Assembly: GCA_003219335.1 (NCBI GenBank)
Contig: QHOF01000040.1
Location: forward strand, 1-7,413
Source: Verrucomicrobiota bacterium
GTDB lineage: Bacteria; Verrucomicrobiota; Verrucomicrobiia; Chthoniobacterales; UBA10450
Length of the DNA: 7,413 nucleotides
Reading direction: 5' to 3'
Shown piece after piece: positions 1 to 5,948 of the stretch. The notes under the pieces were generated by a model. The model worked only from the letters and a program-made list of their open reading frames with translations. It made no database searches and was not told the origin of the DNA. Position numbers and translations under genes: made by a program. Numbering within the stretch: the stretch's first letter is position 1; every line of letters starts with the position of its first letter.

Positions 1-244
1 ATCTTTGCTCGTTGTTGCTTATCCCCCTCACAGTACTGACACCTTAGGCGACTCTTTCGGGGATGGATAAAACGTCGGGACCGAGGGCTAAGCTTTGCCG
101 ATTATGTTACCGCACGCCATGGTACCGGGTGCCATCCAATTGACAGATACACGCCTAAACGAGTCCTTGTCAGAAAGCCACCCAATCGCGTAAGATCCGT
201 AGAAATTTATTTTGTTACGAGGATAATCCCGTAGTCATCAAGCA
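1..244. other. Upstream region without a recognisable gene
   Basis: I see no gene that can be supported here. One forward frame (bases 2-70) is open from the window edge to a TAA and could be the last 22 or so residues of a gene lying mostly outside the window, but the peptide is not recognisable. A TTGACA-like hexamer at 140-145 has no matching -10 box 16-18 bases downstream. A GATAAT at 222-227 has no good -35 partner. The stretch around 117-137 contains an imperfect ATGG/CCAT inverted repeat. No tRNA-like or terminator-like fold was seen. Confidence 0.5.
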
Positions 245-562
245 ATGCCGACCCCCGAAGACAAAGCCAGCGAAAATATCGACCGGCTGCCCAGCCAAGC
301 CGCCTGGGCCGCGCGCGATCAGAGCGACGCGAACATCTCAGCGTACCGTGGTCTTGTGCGCCGAAACTTTACCTCAAAACAGAGTCACGGGTTTGCGGAC
401 TACCTGCTCTACGTTGATGGTCGAGCTGCTGGTGTCATCGAGGCGAAAACAGATGGGGGTTACACTCACCGGCTTCGAGACCCAGTCAGAGACGCAACAA
501 AGTCGATATTCTACCCTAAGATTTTAACCCAAGAGCGAAACCTGCCGTCCAAATCGAGATAA
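245..562 (+). pseudogene. Type I restriction R subunit, N-terminal fragment with frameshift
   Basis: The reading frame gives about 105 residues, and the first 70 match the N-terminus of EcoEI-type HsdR (MPTPEDKA start, SDANISAYRG, HGFADYLLYVDGRAAGVIEAK). In this family that region begins the PD-(D/E)xK nuclease domain, and the aspartate of ADYLL and the E-x-K of IEAK are visible. The family is usually many hundreds of residues long and carries helicase motor domains, all missing here. After IEAK the frame is wrong. Skipping one G in the G-run at 455-459 restores the family sequence GVTLTGFETQS from about 456, but that frame stops at 525-527. The annotated frame instead runs through unrelated residues to a TAA at 560-562, just 5 bases before rmuC. 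It is therefore a decayed remnant, unlikely to make an active nuclease. A related fragment lies at 5949-6242. Confidence 0.8.
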
Positions 563-567
563 GTTTC

Positions 568-1992
568 ATGGAATACGTTGTATGGACCATTGGTGGATTG
601 TTTGTCGGGGCCGTACTGGCGTGGCTGGTCGCTACCAAACGTGCGCAATCCGAGCTTGTAAGCAAATTAGGAGAAGCTGAGCGTAGAACCACTACCTCCG
701 AGACGAAAGCCGCTGCTGCCGAAGCGACTACAACTGAGCTTCGCAGGCAATACGAAGAGGTACGCCGAAAGGGGGACGATGAGCTTCAACAATTGAGAGT
801 GCATCTGTCATCTGAAAGTGAGGCCAGAGTTAGAGCAGAAACCGAAAATGAAGAACTCGCCCAACGGCTGGAAGATGAGAAGCGGCTCCTCGCGGAGGCC
901 AGGGAAAAATTGACAGATACCTTCAAGGCTTTGGCAAGTACTACCCTTGAAAGCAGCAACAACGCTTTTTTGTCCCTTGCTAAGGAAACATTCGATAAAG
1001 TCCTCGCGGAAGCGAAAGGCGACCTCGGAAAACGAGAGGAGGCGATCACCGGGTTAGTGAAGCCACTTGCCGAATCGTTGAAGACGTTCGATGAACACGT
1101 CCGTAGCCTGGAAACCACCCGCCAACAGGCCTATACAAGTCTCGAATCGAATCTGAAAGGGCTCACCGAGAGCCAGGAAAAGCTCCAAAAGGAAACCGCG
1201 AATCTGGTGACAGCCCTGAGAACCCCGCAAATCCGCGGCAGATGGGGTGAAATGACTTTGAAGCGGGTTGTTGAGCTGGCTGGAATGTCCGAACACTGTG
1301 ACTTTACCGAACAGCTAAGCGTTTCAACCGAGCAAGGGCGTATTCGCCCCGATCTTATCGTTCACCTCCCCGCCGGGCGCGAAATCGTGGTTGATGCCAA
1401 AGTCTCACTTGAAGCGTATCTCGATGCCCTCTCCGCAGAGACTGAGCAAGGTAGAAAGGAAGCTTTGGCACGCCACGCTACACAGATTCGATGGCATATG
1501 TCGGCCTTATCTGCCAGGATCTACTGGGAGCAGTTCGACAAAGCGCCAGAGTTCGTCGTGATGTTTATTCCTGGCGAGTCATTCTTTGCCGCCGCAGTGG
1601 ATTCTGACCATCAGCTGATAGAAGACGGCATGAAACAACGCGTCGTGTTAGCAACCCCCACTACGCTTATCGCGCTTCTCCATGCGGTTGCTTACGGTTG
1701 GAAACAAGAACAAATTGCCGAGAACGCTCAGGCTATAAGCGAATTGGGCAAGCAACTTTACGAGCGAATGAGAACGCTGGCCGAGCATATTTCCGACATT
1801 GGTACGGGCCTCGAAAAAGCCAGCGGCGCGTACAACAGCGCTGTTGGCTCTCTTGAAAATCGGGTGCTGCCTGCGGCTAGGCGCTTCAAGGAACTCGGTG
1901 CCGCGTCCGGTGATGAGATCGCGGTCATCGAACCCATTGATACTCAACCACGGCAACCGACCGTTCTTGAGCTCAAGAAGGAAAGTCAGTGA
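568..1992 (+). CDS. rmuC: DNA recombination protein RmuC
   Basis: This is a full-length RmuC of 474 residues. Residues 3-22 form one hydrophobic N-terminal segment (VVWTIGGLFVGAVLAWLVAT), a probable membrane anchor. Residues 25-215 are a long Ala/Glu/Lys/Arg-rich coiled coil. Residues 220-405 are the conserved RmuC core, with RGRWGEMTLKRVVELAGM at 223-240, PDLIVHLP at 261-268, VVDAKVSLEAY at 274-284, FIPGE at 333-337 and ATPTTLIALL at 362-371. The core is related to PD-(D/E)xK nucleases; D262 and D276-x-K278 are the likely acidic/lysine set. Family members limit DNA rearrangements such as inversions between short repeats, but the biochemical activity is poorly defined. The ATG at 568 has no strong Shine-Dalgarno, and the hsdR fragment stops just before it, so expression may rely on an upstream transcript. 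The tail after about residue 445 is non-conserved and charged. Family call very sure; activity inferred. Confidence 0.95.
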   Translation: MEYVVWTIGGLFVGAVLAWLVATKRAQSELVSKLGEAERRTTTSETKAAAAEATTTELRRQYEEVRRKGDDELQQLRVHLSSESEARVRAETENEELAQRLEDEKRLLAEAREKLTDTFKALASTTLESSNNAFLSLAKETFDKVLAEAKGDLGKREEAITGLVKPLAESLKTFDEHVRSLETTRQQAYTSLESNLKGLTESQEKLQKETANLVTALRTPQIRGRWGEMTLKRVVELAGMSEHCDFTEQLSVSTEQGRIRPDLIVHLPAGREIVVDAKVSLEAYLDALSAETEQGRKEALARHATQIRWHMSALSARIYWEQFDKAPEFVVMFIPGESFFAAAVDSDHQLIEDGMKQRVVLATPTTLIALLHAVAYGWKQEQIAENAQAISELGKQLYERMRTLAEHISDIGTGLEKASGAYNSAVGSLENRVLPAARRFKELGAASGDEIAVIEPIDTQPRQPTVLELKKESQ

Positions 1993-2233
1993 TTGCTTTG
2001 AGTAAACGATCATGAGTAACGGAACCAAGCTTGGGAGACGGTTTAGGGACTACAATCGGAATTGCAGCGTCTTTGGCGATTGTCGTTCACAGCGGTGGAA
2101 CTTTGATAAAAGTATCGTGCTAAGGTGGTAGACTTGACCGTCCCCTTCATTCGATCAAATGGAAGTATACGGATACGTCAAACAGGATCACTACTAGCAG
2201 TTCTACTGTTACAGGTCACTAGTTTTCAGTTAG
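1993..2233. other. Noncoding gap upstream of the ATPase cluster
   Basis: This gap between rmuC and the cluster should hold the cluster's promoter, but no confident -35/-10 pair is visible. TTGACC at 2134-2139 and TTGATA at 2103-2108 both lack a good -10 at the right spacing. A 39-codon frame from ATG 2012 to TAG 2129-2131 has no ribosome binding site and no recognisable sequence. Near the end, TCACTA occurs twice (2188-2193 and 2216-2221), the pair ACTAG/CTAGT (2193-2197, 2219-2223) is inverted, and CTGT-T-ACAG (2206-2214) is a small palindrome. Together these could form an operator, but they are short and may be chance. No rho-independent terminator for rmuC was found. Confidence 0.35.
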
Positions 2234-2256
2234 ATGCGTAACGAAGCAGGAGGAAA

Positions 2257-2289
2257 ATGGCTAATGACGGGAGGTTTGTTAAGGAGTAA
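2257..2289 (+). other. Possible 10-codon leader ORF
   Basis: An ATG at 2257 follows an AGGAGG (2248-2253) by 3 bases and encodes MANDGRFVKE before a TAA at 2287-2289. The spacing is short for good initiation. The same AGGAGG could instead serve the ATG at 2264, in the frame of the following mini-ORF. The stop codon abuts the next Shine-Dalgarno (AAGGAG, 2281-2286), so termination here could help the next ORF start. It may equally be a chance reading frame. Confidence 0.2.
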
Positions 2290-2293
2290 AAGG

Positions 2294-2353
2294 ATGGTGA
2301 AAGTGTTAGGGACTTCGTCCTGGTATTCCAAAAGGAGGCGCTCCCATGAATGA
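2294..2353 (+). CDS. Arginine-rich mini-ORF overlapping the 65-residue gene
   Basis: An ATG at 2294 sits 7 bases after AAGGAG (2281-2286) and encodes a 19-residue peptide, MVKVLGTSSWYS followed by KRRRSHE. Its TGA (2351-2353) lies 8 bases into an overlap with the next gene in the pattern ATGAATGA, a typical layout for coupled translation. The frame is open further upstream: an in-frame ATG at 2264 lies 10 bases after AGGAGG (2248-2253) and gives 29 residues, and an ATG at 2234 without a binding site gives 39. An in-frame TAG at 2231-2233 closes the frame. The peptide is very basic near its end. It could be a regulatory leader peptide, a real small component of the cluster, or only a device that delivers ribosomes to the next start. 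I do not recognise a family. Confidence 0.4.
   Translation: MVKVLGTSSWYSKRRRSHE
2331..2338 (+). promoter_or_regulatory. Ribosome binding site for the 65-residue protein
   Basis: AAAAGGAGG ends at 2338 and is 7 bases from the ATG at 2346, so it fixes that start rather than the in-frame ATG at 2358. Part of it (GGAG, 2334-2337) can pair with CTCC at 2341-2344 across a 3-base loop. This weak hairpin would be opened by ribosomes translating the preceding mini-ORF, so it may contribute to coupling. Confidence 0.6.
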
Positions 2354-2543
2354 TTCCATGACCGTCGAGGAACGTATCGTAGCCAAGTTCTTGGAGAAAT
2401 TAAGGTCTGATCAATCCATACCTCAAGAGGTTTTTGCCCGTATTCAGTCTTTATGCAAGGAGGGGCGTATGGCGGATGTACAGGCAATTTTGAGCGCCCT
2501 CAGAGAGGGGATCAGAGACTATGCCAAGAATTCGACGACTTGA
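2346..2543 (+). CDS. Small helical protein, first full gene of the ATPase-PIN cluster
   Basis: The gene encodes 65 residues with no recognised domain. The sequence looks fully helical: a charged segment at residues 6-21 (TVEERIVAKFLEKLRS), a turn at SIP (24-26), a second helix at 27-39 and a third at 41-60. One cysteine is present at position 37 and there is no signal peptide or membrane segment. Translation support is good: an excellent AGGAGG 7 bases ahead of the ATG, and its last 23 bases overlap the start of the ATPase gene in another frame. Fixed pairing with the ATPase suggests a partner or regulator of it, for example an inhibitor or sensor subunit, or an antitoxin-like protein for the PIN nuclease two genes down. 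These roles are inference only; it does not resemble VapB by eye. Confidence 0.75.
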   Translation: MNDSMTVEERIVAKFLEKLRSDQSIPQEVFARIQSLCKEGRMADVQAILSALREGIRDYAKNSTT

Positions 2544-5070
2544 GATACGCGGTTTCCGGGGGATCCGACAACAGGTTCCTCTTTTACTAGAGGGGAAATC
2601 TGTCCTGCTCTTCGGCGAGAACGGTACAGGGAAAAGTTCTTTTGTTGATGCTCTGGAAAAACTGTTTACGGGACGGGTTTCCACGCTAGACGGGCGTGCA
2701 CAAGGTCTGTCCTCAGACCAGCACGGACCTCACATCCGTGACGGGCAATATTCCACGCGGATTGCGATTACCTTCGACGATACTAGCTCTACAGTGTTTG
2801 ATTTTCGGACCAGTCTCCCGTCACTTCCGCCAAAACTGCAAGAATACATCGAGGCCGCGCGAGAGAACCTGTATATCCTCAGACGGCTTCAGATCCTTGA
2901 TTTCATCGAATCTCAGCCAAGGGAGAGATACGATTTCCTCCGTCCTTTTCTTCCGTTGAGCGGCATTGAAGCTATGGAGAATACACTGCGGCAGGCTCTA
3001 GACAGAACCCAAGGGGAAGCAGAAGCTGAGACGCGGGAGCTGGATCGTCTTACTCAGGATCTCCGCCGTGTACTCAGCGGAAGATCACTTTCTCAGACGC
3101 TTACCGAGCATGAGATAGTTGTAGCACTCAGTCAGGAGTTGGCGGCGGTGAGCCACCCTCCAATAACTACCGTTCATCAGTTACCAGAGACTTTAAAACT
3201 TCTAACGGACGCCTTGGCTCGATTTGGAGACCTTTCCCGCCAGTCAAGGCTGACCAACGCCGTTCGGTCGTTAGAGGACTTCGCCGAAGGCATATCGAGG
3301 ATCAACGTAACGCCCATAGTAACCACCCTAGTTAGCTTGCGAGAAAAAGAAGCACGGGAGGCTCGTGTCTTCTATGAGACGGTACTCGAACAGGGCATTC
3401 GCTGGATTCAAGAAGAATCACGCGTTACCTGCCCGCTTTGTGAACAAACGATAGATGCGGCGGGTGTAATTGCTCGTACCCAAGAACGACTCGTCGCCGC
3501 GAGAGAGATAGTGAACCTTCGGCAAGCGGCAAGGCAAGCGTTGGAGACTCTCCGACAAGCAGTTCGCTCCGCTGCTGAGGCAAACGGGCGTGTGGAAGCA
3601 AGAATCAGGGATCTGTCTAAGGATGAGAAGGATAGTTTGGAACAGGCTATAAAAAGTGCAGGCGATGTCATAGTCTCCCTTGAAACTGCAACCCGTGAGG
3701 AGATTCGGACTATCAATATCGAGTCGTTACGCACTTGGTCGTCTCAGATTTCCCAGGGTAGTTCCATATTAGCTGGCTTGAGTCGATGCCGTGATGCACT
3801 CCTGGGCTATTTGTCTTCTCTTCCGTCGCCGCAGGCTGCCCAGAAGCTGTTAACCGTTCGCGAGCGGCTAGAGCGAGCGTCCCAGATATGGCCAACTATT
3901 TCGCAGGCTAAAGCATCTTTGGAGGAAGCTCGTAAACGAGTAGGGATCGCGCAAGCTCTATTCGAAAATGCCCAGGCAGCGCGAAAAGAAGAAGTGCAGT
4001 CGCTCTTCGATGGGCTCTCAAAGGATATCAACGACATCTACGTTCGGCTTCACCCCGATGAGAGCCACGGGGGGGTACGTCTGGAGATTCGGGAAGCCGT
4101 GCAGAGGAGCGTTAATGTCCGAGCCAACTTCTATGATCGCTCTGACGAAGATCCACGAGCATATTACAGTGACGCGCACCTTGACACGCTTGGTCTTAGT
4201 ATTTTCCTTGCACTCCGGCGTTGGTATCGAAAGCAGCGGCCAGGATTTGATCTGCTGGTTTTAGATGACGTTCTGACAAGCGTTGACACGGCTCATGCAG
4301 TTCGCCTCTCAGAGCTGCTGCTGCAAGAATTTAAGGATTACCAGATCTTGCTGACTACGCATGACCGCATCTGGTTCGAGCACCTGCGAGATATCCAGGC
4401 GCGGTGTCGGGTTGCAAATAACTTCATTAACAAGGTCATCCACAAATGGAGCATAGACGAGGGACCAGATATCAGAGAACCAGAGGACGAGCGTAAGGAG
4501 ATCGATCGTCTCATCTCCGATGGTTCGCCAGAGGAAATAGCCGTGATGTCAGGACGGCTTCTGGAGCACATTCTCCAGGAGATGCGTTACTCACTCCGTT
4601 TGAGCGTCCAGGCAAAGCGGGGCGAACAATATGAAATCGGTGACCTCTGGCCAGCGTTCTATGCGATGGTCAAAAGAGATTATCCAACACTCTACAGTCA
4701 GGCCCATCTGATTCTCGATGCTCTTGACGTTCGCTGGCCTGTGAGAAACTGGATCGGAGCTCACCGCAACGACTGGGCAAGGAATGTTCCACGAGATACT
4801 GCTGTCGATTTTGCAAAGGCAGTGCGAGATCTATTTGATCTGGTGTTTTGCGCCATATGCAGGATGTTTATTGTTCCCTCTGCCACTCCGTTGGGACAGC
4901 TTGCCTGCCGAAGAGGGGAAAAAATATATCCGGCAGCCGGCAAGGATGCAGTTCGTCCTAAAACCAGAGAAGAATTGGTCAAGGAGACAGAGGGCGCGCT
5001 GCGTGACGCTCGCCTCAATACTAACCTATACTTGGCTTGGAAACGTGCAGAGGCTGGCCGCGAGCGCTGA
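2521..5070 (+). CDS. SMC/RecF-like ATPase with zinc-hook motif and C-terminal HEPN-like domain
   Basis: This 849-residue cytosolic protein has the split ABC-type ATPase layout of the SMC/Rad50/RecF group. Residues 1-100 hold the N-lobe, with LEIRGFRGI at 7-15 and Walker A GENGTGKSS at 32-40. Residues about 150-490 are mostly coiled coil, interrupted by CPLC (304-307), like a Rad50 or RloC zinc hook. The C-lobe has a degenerate signature (YSDAHLDTLG, 549-558), Walker B LLVLDD (578-583), D-loop SVD (587-589) and H-loop TTHD (612-615). Residues about 655-785 form a helical region with RNWIGAH (742-748), matching the RN-x4-H catalytic pattern of HEPN ribonucleases, then C777-x2-C780 and a lone C796, a partial zinc ribbon. 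ATP binding and hydrolysis are well supported; RNA cleavage is inferred. The start overlaps the 65-residue gene and the end overlaps the PIN gene, so the three are probably co-translated. The AGAGAGGGG at 2502-2510 is a weak binding site. RloC-type nucleases are the closest architectural comparison I can name. Confidence 0.88.
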   Translation: MPRIRRLEIRGFRGIRQQVPLLLEGKSVLLFGENGTGKSSFVDALEKLFTGRVSTLDGRAQGLSSDQHGPHIRDGQYSTRIAITFDDTSSTVFDFRTSLPSLPPKLQEYIEAARENLYILRRLQILDFIESQPRERYDFLRPFLPLSGIEAMENTLRQALDRTQGEAEAETRELDRLTQDLRRVLSGRSLSQTLTEHEIVVALSQELAAVSHPPITTVHQLPETLKLLTDALARFGDLSRQSRLTNAVRSLEDFAEGISRINVTPIVTTLVSLREKEAREARVFYETVLEQGIRWIQEESRVTCPLCEQTIDAAGVIARTQERLVAAREIVNLRQAARQALETLRQAVRSAAEANGRVEARIRDLSKDEKDSLEQAIKSAGDVIVSLETATREEIRTINIESLRTWSSQISQGSSILAGLSRCRDALLGYLSSLPSPQAAQKLLTVRERLERASQIWPTISQAKASLEEARKRVGIAQALFENAQAARKEEVQSLFDGLSKDINDIYVRLHPDESHGGVRLEIREAVQRSVNVRANFYDRSDEDPRAYYSDAHLDTLGLSIFLALRRWYRKQRPGFDLLVLDDVLTSVDTAHAVRLSELLLQEFKDYQILLTTHDRIWFEHLRDIQARCRVANNFINKVIHKWSIDEGPDIREPEDERKEIDRLISDGSPEEIAVMSGRLLEHILQEMRYSLRLSVQAKRGEQYEIGDLWPAFYAMVKRDYPTLYSQAHLILDALDVRWPVRNWIGAHRNDWARNVPRDTAVDFAKAVRDLFDLVFCAICRMFIVPSATPLGQLACRRGEKIYPAAGKDAVRPKTREELVKETEGALRDARLNTNLYLAWKRAEAGRER

Positions 5071-5504
5071 TGGCTAAGAAGCTGACTCACATATTAGACG
5101 CCAATGCTCTCATAGTTTACTTCAAAGGCGAGGACGGTCATCAGTTTATTGCTGACCTCCTGCGAGATGAGCAGAACAGTCTCGCGATTCATGTCGTCAA
5201 TCTTTGCGAGGTCTACTACGGCTATTATAGGGCTGACGGGCAAGCCCAAGCAGACAAAGCATGGAGCCAGGTTCTTGAGATAAGCGGCCTTCTCCGAGAC
5301 ACAAACGAGGACTTTATTAAACGCGTAGGCCGTTGGAAGGCTAGACAATGGGACAGAGACGGCGAAAGCTATTATCTGTCTATTGCCGATGCGTTTGCGG
5401 CGGCTACTGCAGAAGAGTACGCGTGTCCTTTGGTCACAAGCGACCGGAACGACTTCAGTGCCGTTGACAAGGAAAAAGTCATTCAGATTCTATGGATACG
5501 CTGA
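5070..5504 (+). CDS. PIN-domain (VapC-like) ribonuclease
   Basis: The gene encodes 144 residues, a normal length for a PIN protein. The acidic metal-binding set is intact: D10 in LDANALIVYF, E47 in NLCEVYYGYY, D107 in IADAFAAATA and D125 in LVTSDRNDF. PIN proteins of this type are Mg-dependent nucleases, usually toxins that cut tRNA, rRNA or mRNA. The ATG at 5070 shares bases with the stop of the ATPase (TGATG), implying coupled translation. A TTG start at 5037 is possible but lies inside the ATPase gene and adds 11 residues with no PIN homology. A VapC toxin normally has a VapB antitoxin directly upstream; here the preceding gene is the ATPase, so control is more likely to come from the ATPase or the 65-residue protein. 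The nuclease family is sure; the target is unknown. Confidence 0.9.
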   Translation: MAKKLTHILDANALIVYFKGEDGHQFIADLLRDEQNSLAIHVVNLCEVYYGYYRADGQAQADKAWSQVLEISGLLRDTNEDFIKRVGRWKARQWDRDGESYYLSIADAFAAATAEEYACPLVTSDRNDFSAVDKEKVIQILWIR

Positions 5505-5598
5505 CCTGTGCTTTTACCCGCATCACATCCTTTTCTATTTCATGATCCCCAAGGAATGTAAGAAGGGAACAAAGGGGTTTGGCTTGAATAAGGGGAGG

Positions 5599-5623
5599 AG
5601 AAAAGGGGACGCGAACCTTTTCT
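5599..5623. other. Inverted repeat, 8-bp arms
   Basis: AGAAAAGG (5599-5606) and CCTTTTCT (5616-5623) are perfectly complementary across a 9-base loop. No T-run follows on the + strand, so it is a poor intrinsic terminator in that direction. It lies about 95 bases after the PIN stop codon and could stabilise the 3' end of the transcript. Confidence 0.3.
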
Positions 5624-5660
5624 AGGCTCCCTCGTAGACGCTTAAACGCTTATCACGAAT

Positions 5661-5790
5661 ACGATCACGGCTGTTTTCCGATCTACGATCACGATTGTTT
5701 CTTGTCCGGCTGCTTTTCGCGTTCATAATTCATCCTTGTTCTCCGGTCACGAACAAGTCTTTTCTCTACCCCCACGATCACGATTGTTTT
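5661..5790 (+). repeat. Dispersed short direct repeats, ACGATCACGATTGTTT type
   Basis: Three copies are clear: 5661-5677 (ACGATCACGGCTGTTTT), 5685-5701 (ACGATCACGATTGTTTC) and 5774-5790 (ACGATCACGATTGTTTT). The second and third match at 16 of 17 positions, and the first differs in the middle. Within the full unit, ACGAT is repeated as ACGAT-C-ACGAT. Looser relatives occur at 5652-5659 (ATCACGAA), 5705-5716 and 5745-5755. Spacing is irregular (24 and 89 bases), so this is not a CRISPR array. It could be a set of protein-binding sites or the remnant of a replicating slippage tract. Confidence 0.6.
5735..5765 (+). terminator. Weak terminator-like hairpin
   Basis: CTTGTTC (5735-5741) pairs perfectly with GAACAAG (5751-5757) across a 9-base loop, and TCTTTTCT follows. 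The stem is short and AT-rich and the T-run is interrupted, so this is a low-confidence intrinsic terminator. If real, it would separate the ATPase-PIN transcript from the downstream HsdR-helicase pair. Confidence 0.25.
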
Positions 5791-5948
5791 TTCGTCGCCA
5801 AATCGTTTAGAATGCCCGCAATTTCGCCCCAGCTTAGAGCGTACACCAACTTAAAGGCACTGCATCCCGCGCATCAGTGATTTTTCTGAAAGAGGTTGAC
5901 CCGCAAAGGGCAGTGCTCAGGCCCGCGCGAACTAGTAACCAAAGCGAA

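Larger units (their letters stand above)
5505..5948. other. Noncoding region after the cluster
   Basis: No gene is supported in these 440 or so bases; the short open frames have no family resemblance or binding site. The first part (about 5548-5612) is strongly purine-rich with several GGGG runs on the + strand. The part from about 5640 to 5800 is pyrimidine-rich and carries a small repeat family and a weak hairpin, listed separately. A TTGACC at 5895-5900, ahead of the downstream HsdR fragment, lacks a -10 partner. The frame of that fragment is open back to a GTG at 5877, but the residues before 5949 do not match the family, so that stretch is treated as noncoding. Confidence 0.45.

Noticed and set aside
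138..150. Repeat AATTGACAGATAC shared with 907-919
   Set aside because: A single 13-base match, one copy inside rmuC coding sequence; most likely chance.
786..2028. Several long open frames on the - strand across rmuC
   Set aside because: They are antisense shadows of a well conserved RmuC protein and show no family resemblance or binding sites.
2012..2131. 39-codon frame after rmuC
   Set aside because: No ribosome binding site, no recognisable sequence, and no link to neighbours.
3408..5090. Open frames on the - strand inside the ATPase gene
   Set aside because: Ser/Arg-rich shadow translations of the ATPase; the forward frame has clear motifs throughout.
5070..5504. Classical VapBC toxin-antitoxin pair
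   Set aside because: The PIN protein is VapC-like, but the gene in the antitoxin position is an 849-residue ATPase, and the small protein two genes upstream does not look like a VapB.
5661..5790. CRISPR array
   Set aside because: Only three good copies of about 17 bases with irregular gaps of 7 and 72 bases between them; no spacer regularity and no cas genes.
5695..5880. 61-codon frame in the repeat region
   Set aside because: It runs through the repeats, has no binding site and no resemblance to a protein family.
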